A stretch of 13,086 bases of DNA from contig URGC01000070.1 of the NCBI GenBank assembly GCA_900547255.1, forward strand, positions 1 to 13,086. Reading direction: 5' to 3'. Below the pieces are notes generated by a model. It was not told the DNA's origin. It did no database searches and saw only the letters and a list, made by a program, of their open reading frames with translations. Positions 1-5,579 of this stretch are shown in pieces. The first letter of the stretch is position 1; each line of letters opens with the position of its first letter. The DNA is from an uncultured Eubacterium sp. Lineage in GTDB: Bacteria; Bacillota; Clostridia; Lachnospirales; Lachnospiraceae. Made by a program: the position numbers and the translations under genes.

Positions 1-560
1 TTGAGTTTAATGGACCTGCAATCGTTGCTGACAAGCTTACTTACCAGACAACACAGCCAGACGTATTCGTAGGTGGAGATGTATACACAGGACCAAGATT
101 TGCGATAGATGCAATTGCAGCGGGCAAGCAGGGATGTGTATCAATCCACAGATTTGTTCATGAGGGACACAGCCTAACAATCGCAAGAGATTTAAGACAG
201 TTCACAGAGCTTGATAAGAGCAATATTGTTGTTGACAGTTATGATAATTCTAATAGACAGGTACCGGGAAGAAAGCCTGGTGTTGCAAAGGATACATTCA
301 GAGATTTAAGAGAGCCATTAACAGAGGAGCAGGTTAAGAAGGAAGCTTCAAGATGCTTAGAATGTGGCGCATCTATAGTAGATCCTAACAAATGTATCGG
401 ATGCGGTGTCTGTACAACTAAATGTGAATTTGATGCCATACATCTTAGCAGGGATATTCCAGAAGCGAGCCGTATGACTAAGTCAGAGGACAAGCTCAAG
501 AAGATTCTTCCATATGCTGCAAAGAGGGCAGTTAAGATTAAGTTCAGCAAAGAAAAATAA
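1..560 (+). CDS. FAD-dependent pyridine-nucleotide oxidoreductase with C-terminal [4Fe-4S] domain (3' part only)
   Basis: The reading frame is open from the window edge (first full codon at 3) to the TAA at 558-560, giving the last 185 residues. The stretch PDVFVGGDVYTGPRFAIDAI is the classic FAD-binding end of GltD/NfnB-like pyridine nucleotide-disulfide oxidoreductases, in which a GD motif contacts the flavin. A cysteine domain follows: CLEC (codons at 354 and 363), then CIGCGVCTTKC (codons at 393, 402, 411 and 423), a CxxCxxCxxxC ligand set for one [4Fe-4S] cluster, plus an additional CxxC pair. It is probably a cytoplasmic flavoprotein passing electrons between NAD(P)H and a redox partner; the partner and substrate are not visible. 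The downstream membrane-protein gene starts 33 bp later with no terminator between, so the two are probably cotranscribed. The N-terminal part, which would define the subfamily, lies outside the window. Confidence 0.85.
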   Translation, partial: EFNGPAIVADKLTYQTTQPDVFVGGDVYTGPRFAIDAIAAGKQGCVSIHRFVHEGHSLTIARDLRQFTELDKSNIVVDSYDNSNRQVPGRKPGVAKDTFRDLREPLTEEQVKKEASRCLECGASIVDPNKCIGCGVCTTKCEFDAIHLSRDIPEASRMTKSEDKLKKILPYAAKRAVKIKFSKEK

Positions 561-592
561 TATATTAATTTACTAATGAAGGGAGCGGTTTT

Positions 593-1648
593 ATGTTATT
601 CCAGATTTACGGCGATAACGCCATGTACCAGTTATTAGGCTGGGTATTAGTATTTGCAGGTCTTGTTATCTGCAACGAAATTGCAAGACGTACTAAATGG
701 GGAGGAATGTTATTCTTCGTAATTATTCCAATCGCACTTACAGTTTACTTTATTGCAATTGCAATCGGTGCCAGGACAGGAGCTGAATGGGCACTCAAGA
801 ACGATACTTATATGTATATGAACGGATGGTTCCATTATGCTAAGCTTTATGCAGCTACAGCAGGATGTATCGGTTTCATGATGTTAAAGTACAAATGGAG
901 TATCGGTTCAACAGAATGGTTTAAAGTATTCCCATTCGTAATCGTAGCTATTAACATTCTTATTGCAGTCGGCAGCGACTTCGAGTCAGCAGTTAAAGGT
1001 GGCATGACAGGTGGCTGGTGGTACTCTGACGAAGGAGTATGGCTGTATGGTGGCTGGTGGAACTGGCTCAACGGTATCGCTGGTCTTATCAATATCATGT
1101 GTATGACAGGCTGGTGGGGAATTCATCAGTCAAAGAAGAAAGACGATATGCTTTGGCCAGATATGACAGTTTGGTTTATTGTTGCTTATGATCTGTGGAA
1201 CTTCACATATACATACAACAACCTTCCAACACATACATGGTACTGTGGTGTAGCACTTCTTCTTGCTCCAACATTTGCTAATGCACTCTGGAACAAGGGT
1301 GGCTGGATTCAGAACCGTGCTAACACACTTGCTATATGGTGTATGTTTGCCCAGGTATTCCCACTCTTCCAGATTAACACAAAGTGCTCAGTACTCCCAG
1401 TATTATATGAGAACACAGGTGCCATTAATGGTATGCAGTTAAGCTCATTTACACAGGAGCAGATGAACGCTTTCGGTGCTAACCCTAAGATGCAGGGTAT
1501 CATGGCTATCATCGCATTAGTTGCAAACGTTATCTGTATCGCAGTTATCATCAAGAGAGCTGTAGAGCAGAAGAAGAACCCATACAAGAACGATATCTGG
1601 GTTGGTACAAAGGATTACGAAGCAGCTATGAAGAGAGCTATCGACTAA
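593..1648 (+). CDS. Tryptophan-rich polytopic membrane protein, DUF5692-like, unknown function
   Basis: This is a 351-residue protein with about nine hydrophobic segments, roughly at residues 12-30, 37-60, 79-98, 109-126, 150-172, 189-206, 215-233, 245-262 and 300-322, so it is an integral membrane protein. It is very rich in Trp and Tyr, especially around residues 140-175, where GGWW occurs twice, followed by GWWG. A short charged tail (residues 323-351, with KKNPYKND) should be cytoplasmic. From memory it resembles the family labelled DUF5692 in Firmicutes; no function is known to me. The start at 593 is supported by GGGAG seven to eight bases upstream; a second ATG at residue 11 has no comparable site. 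It follows the flavoprotein/iron-sulfur gene by 33 bp, suggesting one transcript and possibly a redox-linked role, but no haem or metal ligand motif is obvious. It could equally be a transporter. Confidence 0.8.
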   Translation: MLFQIYGDNAMYQLLGWVLVFAGLVICNEIARRTKWGGMLFFVIIPIALTVYFIAIAIGARTGAEWALKNDTYMYMNGWFHYAKLYAATAGCIGFMMLKYKWSIGSTEWFKVFPFVIVAINILIAVGSDFESAVKGGMTGGWWYSDEGVWLYGGWWNWLNGIAGLINIMCMTGWWGIHQSKKKDDMLWPDMTVWFIVAYDLWNFTYTYNNLPTHTWYCGVALLLAPTFANALWNKGGWIQNRANTLAIWCMFAQVFPLFQINTKCSVLPVLYENTGAINGMQLSSFTQEQMNAFGANPKMQGIMAIIALVANVICIAVIIKRAVEQKKNPYKNDIWVGTKDYEAAMKRAID

Positions 1649-1682
1649 TTTTCTACTGATAAGTAAAGAAAAACAAAAAACT

Positions 1683-1710
1683 TTGCTGTGACAATACCAT
1701 GTGGTATAAT
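1683..1710 (+). promoter_or_regulatory. Sigma-A-type promoter of hypB with extended -10
   Basis: TTGCTG at 1683-1688 (three clear matches to TTGACA) lies 16 bp before a perfect TATAAT at 1705-1710. The -10 box is preceded by TGG at 1702-1704, which makes an extended -10 (TGn) element. Transcription would begin near 1717, inside the left arm of the dyad at 1711-1748. It lies in the 126-bp gap upstream of hypB and could serve hypB and the genes after it. Confidence 0.65.
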
Positions 1711-1748
1711 GGACGCTGTAGCTTGATAATATTCGGGCTGCAGCGTCC
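1711..1748 (+). promoter_or_regulatory. 12-bp dyad overlapping the hypB transcription start (operator or leader hairpin)
   Basis: The arm GGACGCTGTAGC (1711-1722) is mirrored by GCTGCAGCGTCC (1737-1748) across a 14-nt loop: eleven Watson-Crick pairs and one wobble pair. It begins at the base right after the -10 box. No T-run follows on either strand, so it does not look like a terminator. Its place, spanning about -6 to +32, fits a repressor operator or a structured 5' leader. It does not match the NikR half-site pattern I know (GTATGA-N16-TCATAC). Confidence 0.5.
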
Positions 1749-1774
1749 AAAGTTATATAAGGAAGGATAATTAA

Positions 1775-2437
1775 ATGAGAATAATAGAAGTTAAACAGAG
1801 TATATATGCAGACAATGACGCAGATGCAGAGAAATTACGTCAGGAATTAAAGCAGGAAAAGACATTTTTACTTAACCTTATGTCTTCACCAGGAGCAGGA
1901 AAGACTACGACACTTGTGTCTACAATTAATAAATTATCAGATGATTTAAAGATTGGTGTTATGGAGGCAGATATTGATTCTGATGTTGATGCGCTTACTA
2001 TCGCTGATAAGACTAAGGCGAAGACAATTCAGATTCATACAGGTGGAATGTGCCATCTTGATGCTGATATGACAAGACAGGGCGTGAGAGAGCTTGGTAC
2101 TAAAGAGCTTGACCTTGCAATCCTTGAAAATGTTGGAAATCTTGTATGCCCAGCAGAATTTGATACAGGAGCAGCTAAGAATGTCATGATTCTTTCAGTT
2201 CCAGAGGGACATGACAAGCCTCTTAAATATCCACTTATATTTACAGTATGTGATGCACTTATCATCAATAAGATAGACGTTCTCCCATATTTTGACTTTG
2301 ACATGGATAAGGTTAAGGAATATGCTCTTAAGAGAAATCCTAACCTTAAGATATTCCCAATCTGTGCAAAGACAGGAGAGGGTGTTGATGAGTGGTGCAA
2401 CTGGCTTAAGGAACAGGTTATTGAGTGGAATAAATAA
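1775..2437 (+). CDS. hypB: Hydrogenase/nickel-enzyme maturation GTPase HypB
   Basis: This 220-residue SIMIBI-class GTPase (HypB/UreG family) delivers nickel to apo-enzymes, classically the large subunit of NiFe hydrogenase in partnership with HypA. The P-loop SSPGAGKTT lies at residues 37-45, EADIDSD at 64-70, the guanine-specificity motif NKID at 165-168 and AKTGEG at 199-204. The G-domain metal site is intact: GGMCHLDA gives Cys93 and His94, and ENVGNLVC gives Cys125, the same 32-residue Cys-to-Cys spacing as in E. coli HypB. The N-terminal His-rich or CxxCGC nickel-storage extension is absent, so this is the short form. The start is supported by GGAAGG at 1761-1766. No hypA, hypCDEF, urease or hydrogenase gene is nearby; instead nth follows after 27 bp. 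The real client enzyme is therefore unknown. The family call is secure, the hydrogenase role is not. Confidence 0.93.
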   Translation: MRIIEVKQSIYADNDADAEKLRQELKQEKTFLLNLMSSPGAGKTTTLVSTINKLSDDLKIGVMEADIDSDVDALTIADKTKAKTIQIHTGGMCHLDADMTRQGVRELGTKELDLAILENVGNLVCPAEFDTGAAKNVMILSVPEGHDKPLKYPLIFTVCDALIINKIDVLPYFDFDMDKVKEYALKRNPNLKIFPICAKTGEGVDEWCNWLKEQVIEWNK

Positions 2438-2464
2438 TAGTATAATAAACAAGTAGGTGGTTCT

Positions 2465-3112
2465 ATGACTAAGAAGCAGCTTGCTCTTGAAGTAATTGAC
2501 AGATTAAAAAAAGAATATCCAGATGCGGAGTGCAGCCTTGATTATGACGAGGCGTGGAAACTGCTTGTAAGTGTCAGGCTTGCAGCGCAGTGTACAGATG
2601 CAAGAGTTAATGTTGTTGTTCAGGATTTGTATGCCAAATTCCCGACAATTGAGGCGTTAGCCAATGCAGAGGTATCAGATATTGAGGATATCGTGCGCCC
2701 ATGCGGCTTGGGAAAAAGCAAGGCGAAAGATATCAGCGCATGTATGAAGATGCTTCATGAAAAATATAATGACAAAGTACCAGATGACTTTGACAAGCTG
2801 CTTGAGCTGCCGGGCGTTGGAAGAAAGAGTGCCAATCTTATAATTGGTGATGTATTTGGCAAACCAGCAATAGTTACCGATACACATTGTATCCGTCTGT
2901 GCAACAGAATAGGTCTTGTAAATAATGAAAAAGACCCTAAAAAAGTAGAGATGGCATTGTGGAAGATAGTCCCACCAGAGGAAGGCAATGGACTTTGCCA
3001 CAGATTTGTAGAACACGGCAGAGCCGTATGTACAGCCAGAACCAAACCCTATTGTGATAAATGTTGTCTTAGTGACATATGCCATGAACACTTGTACATT
3101 GGTATGCCATGA
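2465..3112 (+). CDS. nth: Endonuclease III (DNA glycosylase/AP lyase)
   Basis: This 215-residue base-excision repair enzyme removes oxidised pyrimidines and nicks the abasic site. The helix-hairpin-helix LPGVGRKSAN (115-124) carries the catalytic Lys121, and the catalytic Asp139 sits in TDTHCIR, with the same 18-residue spacing as E. coli Lys120 and Asp138. The C-terminal iron-sulfur loop has Cys189, Cys197, Cys200 and Cys206. The first spacing is C-x7-C, one residue longer than the C-x6-C of E. coli and B. subtilis; the remaining C-x2-C-x5-C is canonical, with an extra Cys201. GTAGGTGG directly upstream supports the start. The last residues (HEHLYIGMP) are encoded by a short tandem duplication (3078-3118), which probably changed the C-terminal tail after the last cluster ligand. 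It sits between hypB and the YkgJ-type gene in the same direction. Confidence 0.95.
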   Translation: MTKKQLALEVIDRLKKEYPDAECSLDYDEAWKLLVSVRLAAQCTDARVNVVVQDLYAKFPTIEALANAEVSDIEDIVRPCGLGKSKAKDISACMKMLHEKYNDKVPDDFDKLLELPGVGRKSANLIIGDVFGKPAIVTDTHCIRLCNRIGLVNNEKDPKKVEMALWKIVPPEEGNGLCHRFVEHGRAVCTARTKPYCDKCCLSDICHEHLYIGMP

Positions 3113-3118
3113 ACACTT
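3078..3118 (+). repeat. 25-bp-period tandem duplication at the 3' end of nth
   Basis: The 16-mer TATGCCATGAACACTT occurs at 3078-3093 and again, identical, at 3103-3118, so the period is 25 bp. The second copy supplies the nth stop codon (TGA at 3110-3112). Because 25 is not a multiple of three, the second copy is read in another frame. If one copy is removed, the frame would instead run on through the ribosome site of the next gene and stop at TAG inside its first codons. Confidence 0.9.
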
Positions 3119-3132
3119 AATGGAGGAAAAGT

Positions 3133-3846
3133 ATGTATAGAGAAGAATCTCTTGAAGATATATCTGATGGAAAACTATATACAGATAATGATATGGTGAA
3201 GGCTGATACGGCGGGCTGTGTGGGCTGCAGGCAGGTCTGCTGCCACGGAATGGATAAATCTATCGTGTTAGACCCATTTGATGTACACAGGCTGACTACA
3301 AGGCTTAATATGACGATGGAGCAGCTTTTAGATGGTTTTGTGGAGATTAATATCGTTGATGGCATAATGCTTCCTAATATGGCGATGAATAAAGAGACAG
3401 GTTCATGTTCATTTCTTGATGAAAAGAATATGTGTAAGATACATACAGCACGTCCGGGAGTGTGCAGGTTATTTCCGCTGGGACGATACTGGGAAGATGA
3501 GACACATTTTAAGTATATATTACAGAAAGGTCAGTGTAATAAAGATAATCTGGCTAAGATAAAAGTTAAAAAATGGATTAACAGCGAGTATGGCGGCAGA
3601 TATGATGAATTTATATCAAACTGGCACAGGTATCTTGTTAAGATTAAATCATCTGCGGCACAGATAAAAGATTCTGAAGCGAGAGATGAGATTGATAATA
3701 ATACAGCCCAGACTCAGATTCGTACAATATGTATGTATACGTTAAAGACATTTTTTATGACACCATATGGAACTGATGATGAATTTTTTGAATTAATCGG
3801 ACAAAGAATTGATATGGCGTTAAAGGCTATGGGAATGGATGATTAA
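3133..3846 (+). CDS. YkgJ-family cysteine-cluster protein (CxxCxxxCC, putative metal/Fe-S binding)
   Basis: This 237-residue soluble protein has the CxxCxxxCC signature of the YkgJ/UPF0153 family: Cys29, Cys32, Cys36 and Cys37, then Cys92, Cys101, Cys111 (in ARPGVCRLFPLG) and Cys135. These eight cysteines are taken to bind zinc or an iron-sulfur cluster; the biochemical role of the family is unsettled, though related domains occur in FliB-type lysine methylases. Residues 150-237 form a charged helical C-terminal region without a motif I recognise. GGAGG at 3122-3126 sits six bases before the ATG and fixes the start. It is followed twelve bases later by lgt with its own strong ribosome site. 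Nothing visible links its function to nth or lgt; they are likely only cotranscribed. Confidence 0.85.
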   Translation: MYREESLEDISDGKLYTDNDMVKADTAGCVGCRQVCCHGMDKSIVLDPFDVHRLTTRLNMTMEQLLDGFVEINIVDGIMLPNMAMNKETGSCSFLDEKNMCKIHTARPGVCRLFPLGRYWEDETHFKYILQKGQCNKDNLAKIKVKKWINSEYGGRYDEFISNWHRYLVKIKSSAAQIKDSEARDEIDNNTAQTQIRTICMYTLKTFFMTPYGTDDEFFELIGQRIDMALKAMGMDD

Positions 3847-3858
3847 AGGAGGTTACAT

Positions 3859-4665
3859 ATGCGCAGCGTATTATTCAGCATTGGCAAATTAAATGTACCG
3901 GGTTATGGATTCATGATTGGAATTGGATTCATTGTGGCACTTCTTGTAGGCGAGTACAGAGCTAAGAAGAAAGGACTTAATCAGGAAAGCGTTATAGATA
4001 TGGCAATAATTGCTATTTTGTGCGGATTTCTGGGCGCAAAGCTTCTGTATGTTATCGTGAACTTTCAGGAGTTTATTGAGGCACCGGGAAGCGTTCTTGG
4101 AAGGGCAGGATTTGTAGTTTATGGCGGTATTATAGCAGGAGTGCTCTGCTGTCTTCTGTACTGCCATATCAAGAAATTAAGTTTTTTGCAGTATTTTGAC
4201 CTTATTATTCCAGAGGTTGCGATTGCACAGGGATTTGGAAGAATTGGATGCTTTCTTGCGGGATGCTGTTATGGAAGACATACAGATTCAGCATTTGGTG
4301 TTATATTTCCAGAGGGGAGCCTTGCACCAGCAGGAGTTAAGCTGATTCCAACACAGCTTATATCAGCAGCAGGAGATATCCTGTTTGCAGTTATTCTTAT
4401 AGTTATATCTGCCAAAGCCGGTGAGGCATCAGCTTCTGGGTCAAAGAAATTTGGACATGTGGCTGGTGATATAGGATGCCTTTATCTGTGGATGTATGGA
4501 ATTGGAAGATTTCTTATAGAGTTTTTGAGAGATGATTACAGAGGTGCTGTCGGAGCATTATCAACATCACAGTTTATATCTTTGTTTATGGTGCTTGGCG
4601 GAATTGTCCTGTTTGTATTTAACAGAAGAAATGCTGGCAAAGAAAAAAAGAGTAAGAGTAAATAA
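3859..4665 (+). CDS. lgt: Prolipoprotein diacylglyceryl transferase (clostridial-type)
   Basis: This 268-residue membrane enzyme transfers diacylglycerol from phosphatidylglycerol to the lipobox cysteine of prelipoproteins. The Lgt signature is at 126-139 (GFGRIGCFLAGCCYG), where Arg128 matches the essential Arg of the GRxGN motif, and a second conserved stretch, GRFLIEFLRDD, is at 216-226. Six to seven hydrophobic helices are visible, for example 15-31, 48-68, 85-103, 170-186, 204-221 and 236-254. Two deviations from E. coli Lgt stand out: the HGG motif reads YGG (88-90), and the Asn of GRxGN is Cys131. I recall both from clostridial and Bacteroidetes members, so they may be lineage features. 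A perfect AGGAGG at 3847-3852 gives the start. A lipoprotein-type transporter subunit is encoded just downstream on the other strand. The tail is basic (KEKKSKSK). Confidence 0.9.
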   Translation: MRSVLFSIGKLNVPGYGFMIGIGFIVALLVGEYRAKKKGLNQESVIDMAIIAILCGFLGAKLLYVIVNFQEFIEAPGSVLGRAGFVVYGGIIAGVLCCLLYCHIKKLSFLQYFDLIIPEVAIAQGFGRIGCFLAGCCYGRHTDSAFGVIFPEGSLAPAGVKLIPTQLISAAGDILFAVILIVISAKAGEASASGSKKFGHVAGDIGCLYLWMYGIGRFLIEFLRDDYRGAVGALSTSQFISLFMVLGGIVLFVFNRRNAGKEKKSKSK

Positions 4666-4681
4666 GTATTTAAAACATAAA

Positions 4682-4714
4682 ATAAGCTGCACATCGGCAA
4701 GGTGTGCAGCTTAT
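4682..4714. terminator. Bidirectional intrinsic terminator between lgt and the ABC importer operon
   Basis: ATAAGCTGCACA (4682-4693) pairs perfectly with TGTGCAGCTTAT (4703-4714) around a 9-nt loop. On the minus strand the stem runs into TTATTTTATGTTTT, a good U-tract for ending the transporter operon. On the plus strand it is followed by an A/T-rich stretch with a poorer U-tract, adequate for lgt. Confidence 0.75.
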
Positions 4715-4720
4715 AATTAT

Positions 4721-4770
4721 ATATTATGATGTTGGGGTCAAAAAACCTCTTGACCCTGGTATCATATTAT
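4721..4770. terminator. Long hairpin with GGGTCAA/TTGACCC core, at the stop codon of the ABC ATPase gene
   Basis: Arms 4721-4741 and 4750-4770 flank an 8-nt loop. The inner seven pairs (GGGTCAA at 4735-4741 with TTGACCC at 4750-4756) are perfect. Read as plus-strand RNA, the next four positions are G-U wobbles and the outer ten pairs have one mismatch, giving a nearly continuous 21-bp stem. Read as minus-strand RNA, the four wobbles become unpaired C-A oppositions. The right arm contains the ATPase stop codon (4767-4769). It may act as a second terminator or be a dispersed palindromic repeat; I cannot tell which. Confidence 0.55.
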
Positions 4771-5579
4771 AATACCTTAGATAAGAAGTCTTTAAGACGT
4801 GCTGTCTGAGGATTCTCAAAGAGTTCTTTAGGGATATTCTCCTCGGAGATAACACCATCAGAGAAGAACATCGCTCTTGTGGCAACTTCCTTGGCAAATC
4901 CCATCTCATGTGTAACGATAAGCATTGTCATGCCTGAATCAGCAAGTTCCTTGATGATTGAAAGAACTTCGCCAACCATCTCAGGGTCAAGGGCAGAAGT
5001 AGGCTCATCAAATAACATAACCTCTGGATTCATAGCCATTGCGCGGGCAATAGCCACACGCTGTTTCTGACCGCCTGAGAGCATATCTGGGTACTGGTCA
5101 GCCTTTTCCTTTAATCCAACCCTGTCGAGGAGTTCCAAGGCTTTAGCTTCCGCTTCAGCCTCAGTCATAACCTTTAACTGGACAGGTGCTAACATTACAT
5201 TTTTCTTGACAGTCATATTAGGGAAAAGATTAAAATTCTGGAATACCATTCCAAGCTTTTCTCTGATTTCATTGATGTTGACCGACTTGTCTGTGAGGTC
5301 TGTATCATGGAAATATACATGTCCCTCAGTTGGAGTCTCTAACATATTAAGTGAACGTAAAAATGTTGATTTACCGCAGCCAGAAGGTCCGATAATCGCA
5401 ACAACCTCACCTTTTCTTACAGTTGTGCTTATACCATTAAGTACAACATGGTCGCCGTAAACCTTCTTCAGATTCTCAACACGTAAGATTACATTCCAGT
5501 CCTTTTCGGCATTATCTGTGTTATTAGAATTAACATTGATATTAGTATCATTATTATTATTCATATTATCTGCGCTCAT
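4767..5579 (-). CDS. Polar amino-acid ABC transporter ATP-binding protein (GlnQ-like)
   Basis: This 270-residue nucleotide-binding subunit powers the importer encoded by the preceding gene. All motifs are present: Walker A GPSGCGKST (64-72), Q-loop Gln114, signature LSGGQ (167-171), Walker B MLFDE (188-192) and H-loop His224 in VTHEMGFA. The pattern DEPTSALDPE with VTHEM is typical of the polar amino-acid uptake family (GlnQ/HisP/ArtP). The conserved domain begins at about residue 31 (LRVENLKKVYG). Before it is an unusual Asn/Asp-rich low-complexity tail of about 28 residues starting MSADNMNNNN. The start at 5577-5579 overlaps the end of the permease gene by 14 nt, with AGGAG about 12 bases upstream, which argues for translational coupling. 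The next ATG, at residue 6, is a possible alternative start. The specific amino acid carried cannot be told. Confidence 0.93.
   Translation of the reverse strand: MSADNMNNNNDTNINVNSNNTDNAEKDWNVILRVENLKKVYGDHVVLNGISTTVRKGEVVAIIGPSGCGKSTFLRSLNMLETPTEGHVYFHDTDLTDKSVNINEIREKLGMVFQNFNLFPNMTVKKNVMLAPVQLKVMTEAEAEAKALELLDRVGLKEKADQYPDMLSGGQKQRVAIARAMAMNPEVMLFDEPTSALDPEMVGEVLSIIKELADSGMTMLIVTHEMGFAKEVATRAMFFSDGVISEENIPKELFENPQTARLKDFLSKVL

Noticed and set aside
1711..1748. Dyad as a rho-independent terminator of the DUF5692-like gene
   Set aside because: Neither strand has a T-run after the stem, and the stem begins directly at the -10 box of a good promoter, so an operator or leader structure fits better.
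2035..2400. Long minus-strand frames opposite hypB, nth and other genes
   Set aside because: They are antisense to secure coding genes with intact motifs, lack ribosome sites and encode nothing recognisable.
2441..2446. TATAAT as a promoter just before nth
   Set aside because: No -35 hexamer lies at 16-18 bp (TTGAGT is only 14 bp away), and transcription would start within the nth ribosome site.
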